From: Eutreptiella sp. 'Long Island Sound 2002'
Taxonomy: Eukaryota > Euglenozoa > Euglenophyceae > Eutreptiales > Eutreptiaceae
Direction of reading: 5' to 3'
Length of the DNA stretch: 64,000 bases
Assembly (NCBI GenBank): GCA_964036045.1
Contig: OZ038393.1
Coordinates: 49,778,429-49,842,428, forward strand
In this document: positions 23,358 to 33,836 of the stretch, piece by piece
How positions within the stretch are numbered: the stretch's first letter is position 1
How the letters are laid out: the number at the start of each line of letters is the position of its first letter
Translations under genes and position numbers: made by a program
The notes under the pieces: model-generated
Database searches by the model: none
What the model was told of the DNA's origin: nothing
The model's input: only the letters and a program-made list of their open reading frames with translations

Positions 23358-24071
23358 CTATGCCAAGTCCATACAGTTCGCCATCACCACAAAGCACTTG
23401 ACCCCATCTTGCTCCATGGCCTTCTCCATGTCGATGATCCTCCTGGCCGCCTTGGTCTCCTCCGTGTCCCCATGGCTCGATATGTCCATCCATGCCTTGC
23501 CCGCTGGGTAGGCCAAACGACTGAGGCAATCTGCCAGAGTGTTGTCCTTCCCTGGGACGTACACGACGCTGAAGTCGAACTTGGCGAACGTCTCAGGCCA
23601 TTGGGCTCTCCTAGCCGCCAGTCCCGAGGGAGTGTCCACGTGCTCCTCGTGGCAGCTCTGGGCTGACTGATGGTCTGTGCAAACCACCACTGGCTGCAGT
23701 CTGATGTGGCCCGACCACTTCCTGAGGGCGCACACGAGTGCATATGTCTCCTTCTCCCTTGCGGTCCACGTTCGGCATTGGCCATCAGCCAGGATCCGGT
23801 CCCAAACCGCCACGGGAACATGCATCCCGTCGTCCCGGACCTGCTCAAGGACTGCCTCAACAGCATGGTCCGAGGCGTCCGTGCGCAACACGAATCCTTT
23901 GTCGGGGTCCACCAAGAACAATCCCAACTGCCCAAAGAGGCGTTTGTTCAGGCGGTCAAACTCATCCTCGGCCTCAGGGGTCCACGCAAGGTTCTTCTTG
24001 CTTCCTTTACGGCCATCAAACTTCCGCACCTGCAGCATCTTGTGCAGCGGCCCCGAGAGTTCCGCATACAT
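23358..24071 (-). pseudogene. F2 RNase H domain, separated from RT by a stop
   Basis: Continues pol after an in-frame TGA (about 24084-24086) following FMGFCND. It has RTDAS, AREKETYA and CTDHQS, so the RNase H catalytic set is kept. It would degrade the RNA strand during reverse transcription. The frame ends at a TAG-type stop at 23358 just before integrase. Confidence 0.8.
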
Positions 24072-24086
24072 CCGGACATAGCCCGA

Positions 24087-25337
24087 TCAGTCATTGCAGA
24101 ACCCCATAAAGGACCGGAGTTCGCTGATCATCTTGGGCTTCTCCCAGTGGTACAGGGCCACCAGTTTTCCCGGCATGGAACGGCGTTGCCCGTGTCCAAC
24201 CACATGCCCCGCTAACTCCACCTCTCTCAGGAAGGCTGAGGCTTTGGTGGGCTTGCACACCATGCTGTGCTTGTCCAACTCGTCGAGCGCCCTGCGCAGA
24301 TGCATCTCATGCGCGGCAATGAGCTCCTCCTTCGTCATGTCCTCCGTGCCGGACCCAATGATGATGTCATGGACAAACGGGTCGGCACAGTCCCGGACAG
24401 GGCCCAGCAGGAACTCCATCATGCGCTGAAAAGCAACATTGCCATTCTTCGCCCCCATGGGGACCATTTTCCACTGCATGGGCCCTAGCGGACTACACAT
24501 CGCTGTGCAGGGCCTGGAGTCCTGGTGCAGCGGCATCTGATGATAGCCGTGTTTCAGGTCTAACACCGTAAAGATGCGCTTTTTCTGCTCCTTCTGGAGG
24601 ATGGTGTCCATCAGGGGGAGCGAGTACGAATCGTGCTCGGTCTGCTCGTTCAGGCCCCTATAACCAACCAGCAACCTCCACTCCCCCTTCTCCTTCTTGG
24701 GCACGATGAAGGCAGGGCTGGCCCACTCCCTATCGGAGGGTTTGATCCAGCACCCCTCCATGAGCTCAGCCAATAGCTTCTTCATCGCTTCGGCCCGCTC
24801 GCCCTGGAGTTGATACTCCGTGTGGCGGTAGATCTTGGGGTTCGCTTTCAGCTTGATTCTTGCCGTGCCAAACCTCCCGCGAACCGGTTGGTTCTTGTTG
24901 GCGATGCCCCTGCATAGCCGCGGATAGGTAGCGATCAGCCTCTCCTTCAGCTGGGGGACCTTCGGGTTCTCCTGGACCTCTTCAGTCGCTTGCTTCGGTA
25001 TCCATACAACCGACCGCCCAGCGGTGTAGGCCTCTTTTGGGTCCAAATCTGACTTCCCCTCGTCCGATATGCCGTTCTCATTGTCATGGGCTGCACCCTC
25101 CACCGATAGTCCTCGGAAATTTGCAACCTCGGACAGGTTCTTGTCCAGATCGGTTCCGGCACTCAGAAATCCCCATGTCGGCGCGTCCGACCCCAGGGAA
25201 CGATCGTATTGGTCCGCCAGGTGATCCATAACCCTCGCCACGAATTCATTCTTCTCGTACTTGCCGGTGACGGACAACCTCCTCGGCAAAGTCCTCCCAG
25301 TCACAGATAAAGTCGTCCAAATTGGACGGATTTCCAT
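24087..25337 (-). pseudogene. F2 reverse transcriptase with residual gag-derived N-terminus
   Basis: RT motifs FIVPKKEKGEWRLLV, VLDLKHGYHQM and VPMGAKNGNVAFQ are present. The catalytic box reads PFVHD, with His (codon 24369-24371) replacing the first Asp that F1 keeps as FVDD, so polymerase activity should be lost. Upstream, the frame continues through KQATEEVQENPKVPQ and the pre-RT region, and before that a short piece of capsid in another frame. Protease is missing, implying a deletion. Confidence 0.85.
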
Positions 25338-25356
25338 CGTAGTAGGGGATTTTCAT

Positions 25357-25560
25357 CCCGCTACACCTAGGATTTTATGAGGTACCGTTATCCCGTAACT
25401 GAACCGTCCAAAAACTGCCGCGATCACAATTTACGGCCCGCTGCAACCCAATTTTGCCGGGGTTTTGGTGATTTGTGCCAAATCTGTGCGCATCTGCCAC
25501 GATTTAGGTAGCGCAATCGGTAAAATACGACCTTATCTAGTTGCTGTATTGAAATCCCGT
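25357..25560. other. Unassigned spacer between F2 and LINE 3' end
   Basis: AT-richer sequence with no open frame of note and no match elsewhere in the window. It may include gag-upstream sequence of F2 or the LINE target site. Nothing recognised. Confidence 0.4.
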
Positions 25561-25631
25561 TGCAGGAAGGTGTGTACCCCATCCGGCGCCGCGGGCGCCG
25601 GGAGGGGGGGGCGGGGCACGGGCGCTGCCCC

Positions 25632-26516
25632 TTACAGGTGGGTGGGGCTGACCCCCAGGACCCGCTCCGGGTCCCCGCGGGTCATGACGACGAGGAGGAG
25701 CAGGGGGGTTTCCGGGCACTCGTGCCAGAGGACCTGCCCCCTGTCGTAGCCACCCCTGGTCCTGGAGAGGGGGGGGGACAGGTTCGGGCTGACCCAGCAG
25801 CGGGGTGCGTGCGTCGCCGGCGGGGGGGCGGGCCACCAGGTGGGCTCCCTGGGGAACGCCTCACACATGACGGCGTACGGGGGGGTCGGCCTGGCGCCGT
25901 CGTACACCGGGTTGGTCGGCCGGGGGCGAGTGGGCGCCTCGTCCGCGCCTTCCACAAATACTGTGATTTCGCCCACCTCCAGATCCTCGTCCGGCGGATG
26001 TAGAAGGTGGAGTGCCGCATCCGATTCCCACACCCCTCCTGGGTACGTGGCCCGCGCCTGGTTCAGGTACGGGACCGTGTCCCCGGGGCAGCGCGTCCTG
26101 AGGGCGTGCAGCAGGGCTGGGTCGCTGCTGTGGAGGGACATGGCGGACCCCGCGCCCGTCAACCGCAGGGTGTCTCCCATAGACAGGAGCCGGCCTGACC
26201 GGTTGGACGTGCGCCGATCCATCCAGTCCCCGTAGAGGGCTGCCTCCGGGCTGATGAGCCCCGGCTGGACAGCGTTCACGATCCGGTGCATCGCCGGGAG
26301 CAGCGTAGGGGCCCCCGCTCTGTTCAGGGCGCGGACGGCCGGGAGGGCGGCCTCGCTGAGGAAAGCCTCCCCGCTGCCTGCCGGGTCGTGCTGGGCGGCA
26401 GCGTGTGCCTCGTGCGCCTCTGTTACCGGGTCCGCCACCAGGCCCCGGACGGCCGCCTCCTGCGTTCGGCGGCGGGCTCTGGCGTGCTCCGGCCCGTCCC
26501 CCCGTCGGCGAGGCAT
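25632..26516 (-). pseudogene. LINE ORF C-terminal extension, last segment
   Basis: About 295 codons, open, ending with TAA 70 bases before the LINE 3' end. No family recognised. It is rich in Pro, Ala and Arg with a stretch of better sequence complexity (NAVQPGLISPEAALYGDWM; GEITVFVEGAD). It is out of frame with the preceding segment, so a frameshift near 26500 separates them. The existence of an extension this long after zf-RVT is itself unusual. Confidence 0.5.
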
Positions 26517-27190
26517 GGTGCTGCGGGCTCTGCAACGCGCGGCGGCGGGCGGGGGTCAGGACGCGAACACGTGCGACAGGTGCGAGACGAACGTGGGGTC
26601 CCGCATGTCACGTGGATCCACAGGAGGGCGGCGCCCGCGGGGCCCGCGCGGCCCTGTGAGGGGGCGTGTGCGCCCCTGATGCGCCGGTGCACAGCCTCCT
26701 CTTCTGTGCGTCTGTGCGGGCCCACGGGTGGTTCGGGCCAGGGGCATGCACCCACCTGGGAGCAGTGCGTGCACCTTTTGGTGCCCGTCGGCGCTGCGCA
26801 GGATAACGTGTTGCATTCCCCGCAGAGGTGGCAGGTGTGTGGGAGGTGGGGGGGCGGCAACCAGGGGCCGAGACGGCGGAGCCAGACGTCATACCACAGC
26901 TGGCGAAGGGGGTCCCGCAGCTCTAGCAGGCGGGCGCGGACGCGGCGCCGGTAGTCCCTGCCAAGCATCTTCCGCCGGACCCCCTTCCACATGTCTTCGG
27001 GGAGAGTCCCGTGGTCTTGGAAGGCTGCGATGAGGTCATCCCATGCCGGGCGGGGGTGCCCCCGGGGTGGGGGGTTGCCATATACGTGTGGCGCCCGGTG
27101 AGGTGGGGCACCAGAGCGCCCCACTGGCACTCGTTCACAACGTCCCGGTGGAGGAGGGCCAATAGGTTGCCGGTCGCGACCGCCTCCCAA
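26423..27190 (-). pseudogene. LINE ORF C-terminal extension, cysteine-rich segment
   Basis: Encodes a helical stretch (WDDLIAAFQDHGTLPEDMW, RARLLELRDPLRQLWYDVW) followed by CHLCGECNTLSC and KRCTHC, which looks like a zinc-binding cluster. The first ~40 codons overlap the previous frame; the switch lies in a G/C run near 27060. No known domain assigned. Confidence 0.5.
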
Positions 27191-27735
27191 CCTACCTGCA
27201 GCCCTTCGCAGCTGTCTAGCTTCCAGCGCAGCACGGCTGCAAGGTTGGTGGGGAGAATGAGGAGCAGGGGCCGCGGAATGTCGCCCAGCCGGGACAGGGC
27301 GTCCTCGTACACAGGCCCCCTATTTTTGAAGTGCGCCACAGTGAGCCGGGCAGCTCCGCCCCCCGGGGGGAGCCACCGGATGGTGTCCGCGTCGCGTCCC
27401 CATGTGTGTATCTCCATGGCTCGGAGAACGTTGGCGGGGTGGAGGACGATGCGGGGGGGGGGGGGGGCTCGGATGAGCGAGGACACGTCCCCACTCCACC
27501 CCACTTGTGGCTCTGGGGCCGCCTGTAGCCATTCCTCTGCCGCCGCGTCCCACAGGTGGTGGGGGCCCGCCCCGCGGATCATGGTGGGCCGTGGCTGGGT
27601 GTGCGGCCCCCACCCCTCGAGCGGGATCGCGGTGTACCGCTGTGCGGGGGCCCCCAGTGCGCGTGAGGCGGCGCACCACCGGCCCCATTCGCGCGCCCAC
27701 TCCGCGGCCACTATACGGGCCTCCCACGCGGTCAT
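26923..27735 (-). pseudogene. LINE ORF segment after zf-RVT
   Basis: Same reading frame as the zf-RVT segment, separated from it by two in-frame TAG codons. It encodes a conserved-looking globular stretch (MTAWEARIVAAEWAREW; LLLILPTNLAAVLRWKL). Its function is not recognised. Confidence 0.5.
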
Positions 27736-28005
27736 GGAGCTGCGCCCGATGATCCACGGTGGGAAGGGGGCGTCTTGTAGGTGCTTCGAGAAACCCCCCG
27801 GCAGGTCCCGCTACAGGTGGGGGTCCTCTTGCGGCGGGCAATCCAGAATGCCATTCACGACACGGAGGGAGGCCACCAAGTCCCTGCCAGGGCGCGGGGG
27901 AGGGGAGGGGCAGCTGCCCTCTGTTGCGATGAGCCATCGGTGCACGGGGGCCGCCGCGCTTAGGGGCTCGTGAAGGAGTTGCTCCAGCCGGTGATTGCGA
28001 GGGTC

Positions 28006-29158
28006 CTACGCAAAGTCTCCCAGTCGGAGCATGTTGTGGAGGAAATCGTCTACGGAGGTCCCTCCTGGCGGGTCGTAGCGGGCTATGGCACGGAGCTGCG
28101 CTTCTGCCGCCTCGGGCACCAGCCCAGAGCAGAAGACCTCTTTCCGTGCGGCGCCCGCGGAGCGCCACGAGGCCACGCATAGAGCCTTGTCCCCGGGCGG
28201 GAGGTGGCGGGCCGCCTCTTGCACCGCTTGGCGGTAGTGGGGCCAGAGGAGCCGCGAGTGGGTGCATCCCACGTGCATGTGCACCGGGGTCTCCTCCGGG
28301 CTGCCGCAGAGGAGGCACGGCTGCGGGAGGACGGCAACGCCGGAGAGCCGCTCCTTTGGGACGCGGAGCCTGCGCTGCACTGGCGTGTGGCCGTCCCTGG
28401 CCCGCGGCGCCCGTTGGTTGGTGGCTGTCGTGGTGAGGTCCCAGACGTGGACATAGGCTGTGGCGCGGGCCGCGCCCAGGGGTGTGTGTCCTTGGTGCGT
28501 CAGCGCATTGTCCATCTGCGCCCGCTGTGCGACCGCGCTGTGCGTCCGCATCGTGGGGGCCCGTAGGTCGAGGTGGCCGCCATGATCGGCGACTATGTGC
28601 TGGGGCTGGCTGGGGCCCGCGGGCGTGTTCTGTAGGACGGACAGCTGGGACGCCGCCCAGTCTGCCTTGTGGAGTAAGGCGTCCCTGTGGTGGCACGTGG
28701 CTCGGGCATACCATAATGGGTGCTCGGTGTGTTGCCCTCGCGCGTGCAGGCCGTCCCAGAGCCATCGCAGGCGCACCTGGTTGACTACCTTTGCCGCGCC
28801 TGCGGGGACCCCCGTGGCCCGCTCGCGATCCGCGTGTTGCAGGAGGTCGGCGTACACCATATGGATCCATGGCCGATGGGCACCGTATTCCAGGGGGAGG
28901 GAGGCGGCCACCCCCTCCCTGTCGGGCACCGTGCCCGAGATGGCCACTGCCCACAGGCGGGTGAGGTCGGCAGCGAGAGCCACGCTGGTGGGGTGCCTGC
29001 AGGGCCCGCCTCCCGACGCATCGGAGGAGGTGTGGCCCCAGGCCTCTGAGATCCAGTGGTACCCGGTCGGGCTGAGCCACCCCGCGTTGAACTCGGCGGA
29101 GAGCGACCAGATGTCGGGGTGGCTGTGGGTCAGTTGGTCCACGCTCAGCGCCCTGGTG
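28006..29158 (-). pseudogene. LINE ORF segment with zf-RVT zinc finger (possible RNase H-like part)
   Basis: A C-X2-C-X8-H-X4-C finger (CLLCGSPEET...C, 28264-28317) followed by SRLLWPHY matches the zf-RVT module that follows reverse transcriptase in many LINEs. Upstream, HHRDALLHKADWAAS resembles the H...N..AD end of RNase H but is not convincing. The frame continues from 55988 across the excised B insertion and ends at a TAG at 28006. The apparent start MEKQFFLL is LTR sequence, not a real start. Confidence 0.7.
29154..29158. repeat. Target-site duplication of element B, left (TGGTG)
   Basis: Direct repeat of 55988-55992, immediately outside the LTRs. Five bases is the usual size for Ty3-type integrases. 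Confidence 0.85.
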
Positions 29159-29954
29159 AGTAAGAAAAACTGCTTTTCCAATGCTTTAGGGTATACTTTA
29201 GTTGTATTAGAGGTGCTTTGAGCACTAATGCATTTTTATCTTAGTATTGGCCCAACCAAAATAGGTGATAACACATTTTGACCTATAGAACCAAACACTA
29301 AATCAGGATGTGGTGTGGACCCCTTTATCCCCAGGTTATAGGCATTAAAACATCTTTTCCTGGGTTGCTGAGGCACTGATATACTGAGGGCAGAGCCTAT
29401 GAATTTATCTATGTTTTCTCATGCATTCTTAGCTATCCTAGTGGTATGCACCCTAGGGGGCTGGGGCACGTCTTTTTGAGAGGTCCTGGGTTCAATACCC
29501 AGTCAGCCTAGCTAAGTAGGAATATCCCATGTGACATGGCAGTGACCTCAGCGCCACAAGCCATGCCACCTCAGCACCTATGGGTCCCAAAAACAAAGAG
29601 TGCACATCTCTAGATGGCACTGTGGATGAGAGTGAGCCCTTGGGGCAGTTTTCCAATCAGTTGTTTCTCAAACATGTAAAATATTTCATCCTGAGTTGCA
29701 TTGTAAGCTAATTGCTGTGGTCTATTGTGGATAGTTGTCTTTATCTAACTCTTTGTGACTGCAGTCCTTCATGTTTTGATCCTGTTTATCTTCTACTTGC
29801 TTATCTCTGGCTTGGGTTATCCTGGACTGGTTGTATTTCAAACAAATAAAACATTTTCCTCATCAAAAACAAGCAGCAGGAAACTCTACACCAGCAGCAA
29901 GCAGCACGAGAGGCACAACAAACACACAGTGTTGAATTCACTATAAACCGTTCT
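29159..29954 (+). repeat. 5' LTR of element B (796 bp)
   Basis: Begins AGTAAGAAAAACTGC and ends CCGTTCT; it aligns with 55198-55987. It contains a tRNA-like segment (29430-29515) and AATAAA at 29845-29850. Ends are AG...CT. Confidence 0.92.
29430..29515 (+). other. tRNA-like segment inside 5' LTR of B
   Basis: A-box-like TATCCTAGTGGTATGC, anticodon-like arm with loop TTTTTGA (UUU anticodon; one mismatch in the stem here) and a 5-bp T arm CTGGG-TTCAATA-CCCAG. The homologous segments are at 55469-55549 and 5927-6011. Confidence 0.55.
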
Positions 29955-29967
29955 GGTAGCAAGAGGC
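29954..29967 (+). other. Primer-binding site, element B
   Basis: TGGTAGCAAGAGGC at the LTR end, identical to that of A. It would anneal to the 3' end of a tRNA (resembles initiator Met) to start minus-strand synthesis. Confidence 0.65.
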
Positions 29968-30054
29968 AGACTGTCTCTGCGTACCAACAGCAACCCCGTG
30001 CCGTACATCCAGTGCGCCGAAATCTGTCATATATAAGCAGAAGGGCGAACGAAT

Positions 30055-32441
30055 ATGGACACAAGGAAAGAGGACACGGACGTGAGGACGGCGCCTGAGG
30101 CACCAGCAAGGCCAGCACCTGGTGAACCTGGACTTGGACCTAGCGCTGTACCTTCGGACCCCTTACCTGGGCCAGTGGACCTGGCGGAGGATTCACTGGA
30201 AGGACTTCAGTCGGCCTTCCGGGCCCTCTCAGTCGAGGAGGTGGACAACCATCCTGTGAAGAGAAAGAGAGAGAGAGAGAGAAGGATGCTGGAGAAAGCA
30301 TAGCAGACGAAGGAGCAGACAAAGGGCACGACCCGACGAATGATCCTACCTTCGAAGGCGCACCAAGCGCTTCCGGCCTCCACGGTTCACCCTCTCCTAC
30401 AACCACCACACTCCCAACTCCAGACCCAGCCGCTGCAACATCCACACCCATAACCAACCCGCCTATTGCTGAAGGCACAGGCTTTACTGGTATGCCTACC
30501 TACCCTGCCTATGGTGTGAACCCACCTACCACTGCGCTTCCAGAGGCAACTACTACCAGTGAGCCGGTGGCCTCCAGTTCTGCGCCGCGATGGTATGCCG
30601 CTTACTATCACCATCCTCTACCCGCTACGGGAGCCTATCTGGATGTTCCTGGGTATGCAACCTTGAGTGGGTTGAGGAGAGGACCTGAGTCATGCGGGAG
30701 CAGGAGTAGAGGATTGGGGAGACCCTCCAACAGGTCACTAACGCGGTCAGAGATCAACGAGGTGCTCCGAGGAGCCACCTCTAAAATTGTTGGCGACCTC
30801 ACTCAAGAGATTTGAGATAAACTGGAGCCCCTGCTACCGCCCCAAGCGTCACCTACCACAGTGGGAATGCCACCCCATCGAGTACAGGCTAACCACCTGG
30901 TGGCAGGGTTGACAAACACCCTGGGGAGCCTGAGGAGCCGACCGATGCCGACCCCTGCAGCGATACCGAGAAGCTCTTTCGTGCCGAGGACGGCCCAGCC
31001 ACCCTACAGCCACGTGGGGAATTCTACGAGAGCCGAGCTGGACCAGCTGGGGCTGACAGCCCTGAGGGCAATGGTGGACGTGGAGCCCTATGGCTCCAGT
31101 GACCTAGGCAGAGATCCCTCTGACAATGAGCCGCCTTCAATGACTTCTGCTTCGTCCTCGGAGGACGACGACCCTGAGGACCCCGAGAACCCAAGTGGGA
31201 AGAAGAAGAAGAAGAAGAAGAAGAAGACCCGACGCCCTGGGGGACGCAGGTCTCAGGAGGCTAAGGCGATTGCCACCTCCAAGATCGTGGTGAACCTGCC
31301 TGAGTTCACAGGCAAGGACCTCAGCGAGTTCGCTGAGAATTTTGGCCGGTTTCTCCGATTGACCAGCCAAACCCACGCTAGTGGACGGGTCAAGTGCGAT
31401 CTGCTCCTGCAGTGTTGCAAGACCAAGAACCTGGAGAAGCAGGTCAAGCAGATCGTGACTAAGTCCGCCACCTTTGCCGATGTGTTAGGTGCGTTGGAGA
31501 GGCAGTACCCGACCTATGAAACCAACCTCTCCATCAGGGCCGAGATCCAGAACCTGGCCGTGCTGCCCAACAGCCCCAAACCTGGCAGGGTCTCTGAGCT
31601 ATTGGCTGACCTGGATCACTGGGCTAGACGATTGACGCCCGGTTCCTACAGCAGCGACAATCTGCTTTCCTGGTTGGTGGCAAAGCTCCCTCGAGAGCTG
31701 TGGGACGAGTGCCGTTCAACGGCAGAGCGCAAGGCCAGAGCCCTCCACTACGAGGATCTATGTGTACTACTCCTGGAGCTGGCGCTGGAGAAAGAAAGCG
31801 ACCAGCATCTGAACAACTACCGTCCTGGAGGTGGAGGCTCTGGAGGGCAAGGCAAAGGGTACCAAGGATCCAGACCTGGGCAGGGGACTACCCCCAAGCA
31901 CGCCCGTATCGTGGAAAAAGTCAAGGAGCTCTTCTGGTGTGATGCCAGAGATTAGCAGGGTCACCTGCAGCACGCCCCTGACTGCGAGCAGCGAGACTGC
32001 TTCGTAGTCCAAGGGAAGAAGCAGGAGACCAACACCGGCGCCAAGGCAAAGATGCCGGATCACTACAGGTGTACTATCACCTGTGCCTTCTGTGGGAAGA
32101 GGAAGCACTACGAGGATGAGTGCTACCACAAGCAGCGCCTGTCGGCGAAGCTGAAAGGTGAGGATCCTGGCAAAGGCTCTGGCAAAGGTGGAGGCAAAGG
32201 CAAAGGCAACGACTCCGGCAAGGGCAAGTCGAAAGGACGTGAACAAGAGCCAGACAAGAGTCAAGGTGGACGAGGAGGAGGCGCTAACCGCCAGCCAGAC
32301 AAGGACAATAAGAACACGGACAAGAACGGAGGCAACCCTAACCCTAATCCAGGGGGGAACTGCGAGCCCTCTGGGGGGCAGTCTGGTCCTACCACACGCT
32401 CACAAACGCAGGCCCAGCGAGAGCAAGGGGCCAAGCGTGAG
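30055..32441 (+). pseudogene. gag: Element B gag, main part (split by element D; continues 47924-48018)
   Basis: ATG at 30055 matches A. The early frame is lost in a (GA)n run (30262-30285) that is longer than in A and leads to TAG at 30301. A TGA at 30813 replaces CGA of A; a TAG at 31953 interrupts the region before the knuckle. The capsid (LPEFTGKDLSEFAENFG, KQVKQIV) is kept at 31295-31470. A lysine run from (AAG)n at 31199-31227 is expanded relative to A. The zinc knuckle C-X2-C-X4-H-X4-C is intact (32082-32123), unlike in A. At 32441 the frame is cut by D and resumes at 47924 to end in PAEF at 48015. Confidence 0.88.
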
Positions 32442-33836
32442 TGAAGCGGTACCCAGAACCTATGGCCCATGGCCCGGAGGCCTGTGAGCCGTCACACCCG
32501 TTATGGCCCATGGCCCAGTAGCCTGCGAGCCGTCACACCCGTGCGGAAGCCGTTGACACCGGCTATCCCTGTTCTCTAACCCGTGAACTCTGGAATCCGA
32601 TTTCTAACCAATAAATCGATGTAGAATTACCGTGAGTTTATTGTCTTGATCGATTTTCGGTCAGAAATCAGTGAAATACCCGATTTCTACCGCGATTTCT
32701 AATTGTCGTGAAATCGCCGCCTGATGTCGCCTGTTCGCGCGCCTTCGTCGCTTCTCCATGGCGAGTTTTGTGATTGAGTTTTCTCGAGTACCTGTGAGGT
32801 TCTAAGAGAACTTAAGGGCTGAATCTAGAGGGTATTTTATGAACTTTCATCTGGTGTATTCACCAGAATTTTTCGCCGTTGCGTTTTTGAGAAAATCAGC
32901 GCGCAAGGCTTTCCGTCGATCGTGCGAACTCATGCTTCTCAAGGACCAAGAGTTCGCACGGAACCCTACGTCTCCCCCCTATGTCTTTCATCCATGCCCC
33001 TTTCACGCGGGCATATCATCTTGCTTAGGGAAGCGGGCCATGGCGGTGTTTTAGGCAGCCTATGGGTCTCGCAAACCCAAGTCGTTTGCGTGCGCAAACG
33101 CTAACTTTGTGGCCTTGTGAGCATGAACGTTAATGACCGAACACAATGCTCACAAGACCAAAAGCCCGAGGCCATTTTCGTTTTACGAGCCAACTCAACG
33201 ATGGCTCCACGCAGTTCAATGCGTACCAAAACTCTATTTTCAAAAGAGGGCAAGTTTTGGTCGAAAATTAGGCCAAAATGGCCAAACCCCCGAGGCTCGT
33301 ACTCGAAGCCTATTGGGAGTTGAGCCTCGAACCAAGGCAATATGTAAAGTAGAGACCAGGAAGGACATCGTGGATGGCTTGGTTGATTTTTACAACCTTG
33401 TCTTCTATTTTATATAATTTCGCCTTGTGAGCACGCGTGCCACATTGCCTCTTTGCACACGCGCTCATATGCAAGCACTAATGACACGAGTGGGCGGAGA
33501 CAATCTAACCATAGGGTGCATATTTGAAAGCACCTACTATGGGCCTACTCCAAAAGTGTTTACTCATATTTTTGCTCCTCAAGGTCCCAAGGATATGTTC
33601 ATGCCAATATCGCCGATATATGCACTTTTTCCCATAAATAGTGTGCTTCAAGGATTGAGGTGTTAAAAATGCTTTCATTGTGCTTTGAACCGCAACCTTT
33701 GTCGCAAAAGGGAAGCAAAGCTTCGGTTTACATCCATGCAAAAGCCCGAGGCTCCCTTGTCTTGCGATACGGAGATACGATATTTGGAGGGACCGCTTTT
33801 GGGTGAATTTTGGCCGTTTTGCCCAAAATGGCCACA
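32442..33836 (+). repeat. 5' LTR of element D (at least 1395 bp)
   Basis: Starts TGAAGCGGTACCCAG and matches 46529-47923 with few differences. It contains AATAAA near 32608. The end is set by where the 3' copy stops; since that copy appears clipped, the true LTR may extend further right. No TGG-type primer site is seen directly after 33836, which fits that view. Confidence 0.88.

Larger units (their letters stand above)
18315..25356 (-). mobile_element. Element F2: chromovirus (Ty3/gypsy), same family as F1
   Basis: On the minus strand: a remnant of gag capsid (DGNPSNLDDF, near 25340-25260, out of frame with what follows), then pol (reverse transcriptase, RNase H, integrase), chromodomain, 3' UTR, purine tract and the terminal region ending at 18315. 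There is no protease between the gag remnant and reverse transcriptase, so gag-pol has an internal deletion. Nonsense codons and active-site changes show it is dead. F2 is more intact than F1 at the chromodomain but more decayed in pol. Confidence 0.85.
25561..29158 (-). mobile_element. LINE, 3' portion (continues from 55988)
   Basis: GC-rich minus-strand coding DNA that is the 3' continuation of the LINE at 55988-62275. At 29158 it meets the 5' LTR of B; removing B and one copy of TGGTG joins the two parts in the same reading frame. It contains the post-RT region with the zf-RVT finger and a long C-terminal extension. The last frame stops at 25632, leaving a 3' UTR of about 70 bases. Confidence 0.85.

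Noticed and set aside
27320-29080. 586-codon minus frame over the LINE 3' part
   Set aside because: Out of frame with zf-RVT and other supported segments; Pro/Arg/His-rich shadow of the real frame.
30030-30036. TATATAA just before gag of B as a promoter
   Set aside because: It lies after the primer site and 19 bases before the ATG, too late to drive full-length RNA; A has only CATATAA there.
32442-33836. Protein-coding genes within the D LTR
   Set aside because: Short frames duplicated in both LTRs simply because the LTRs are identical; no domain.
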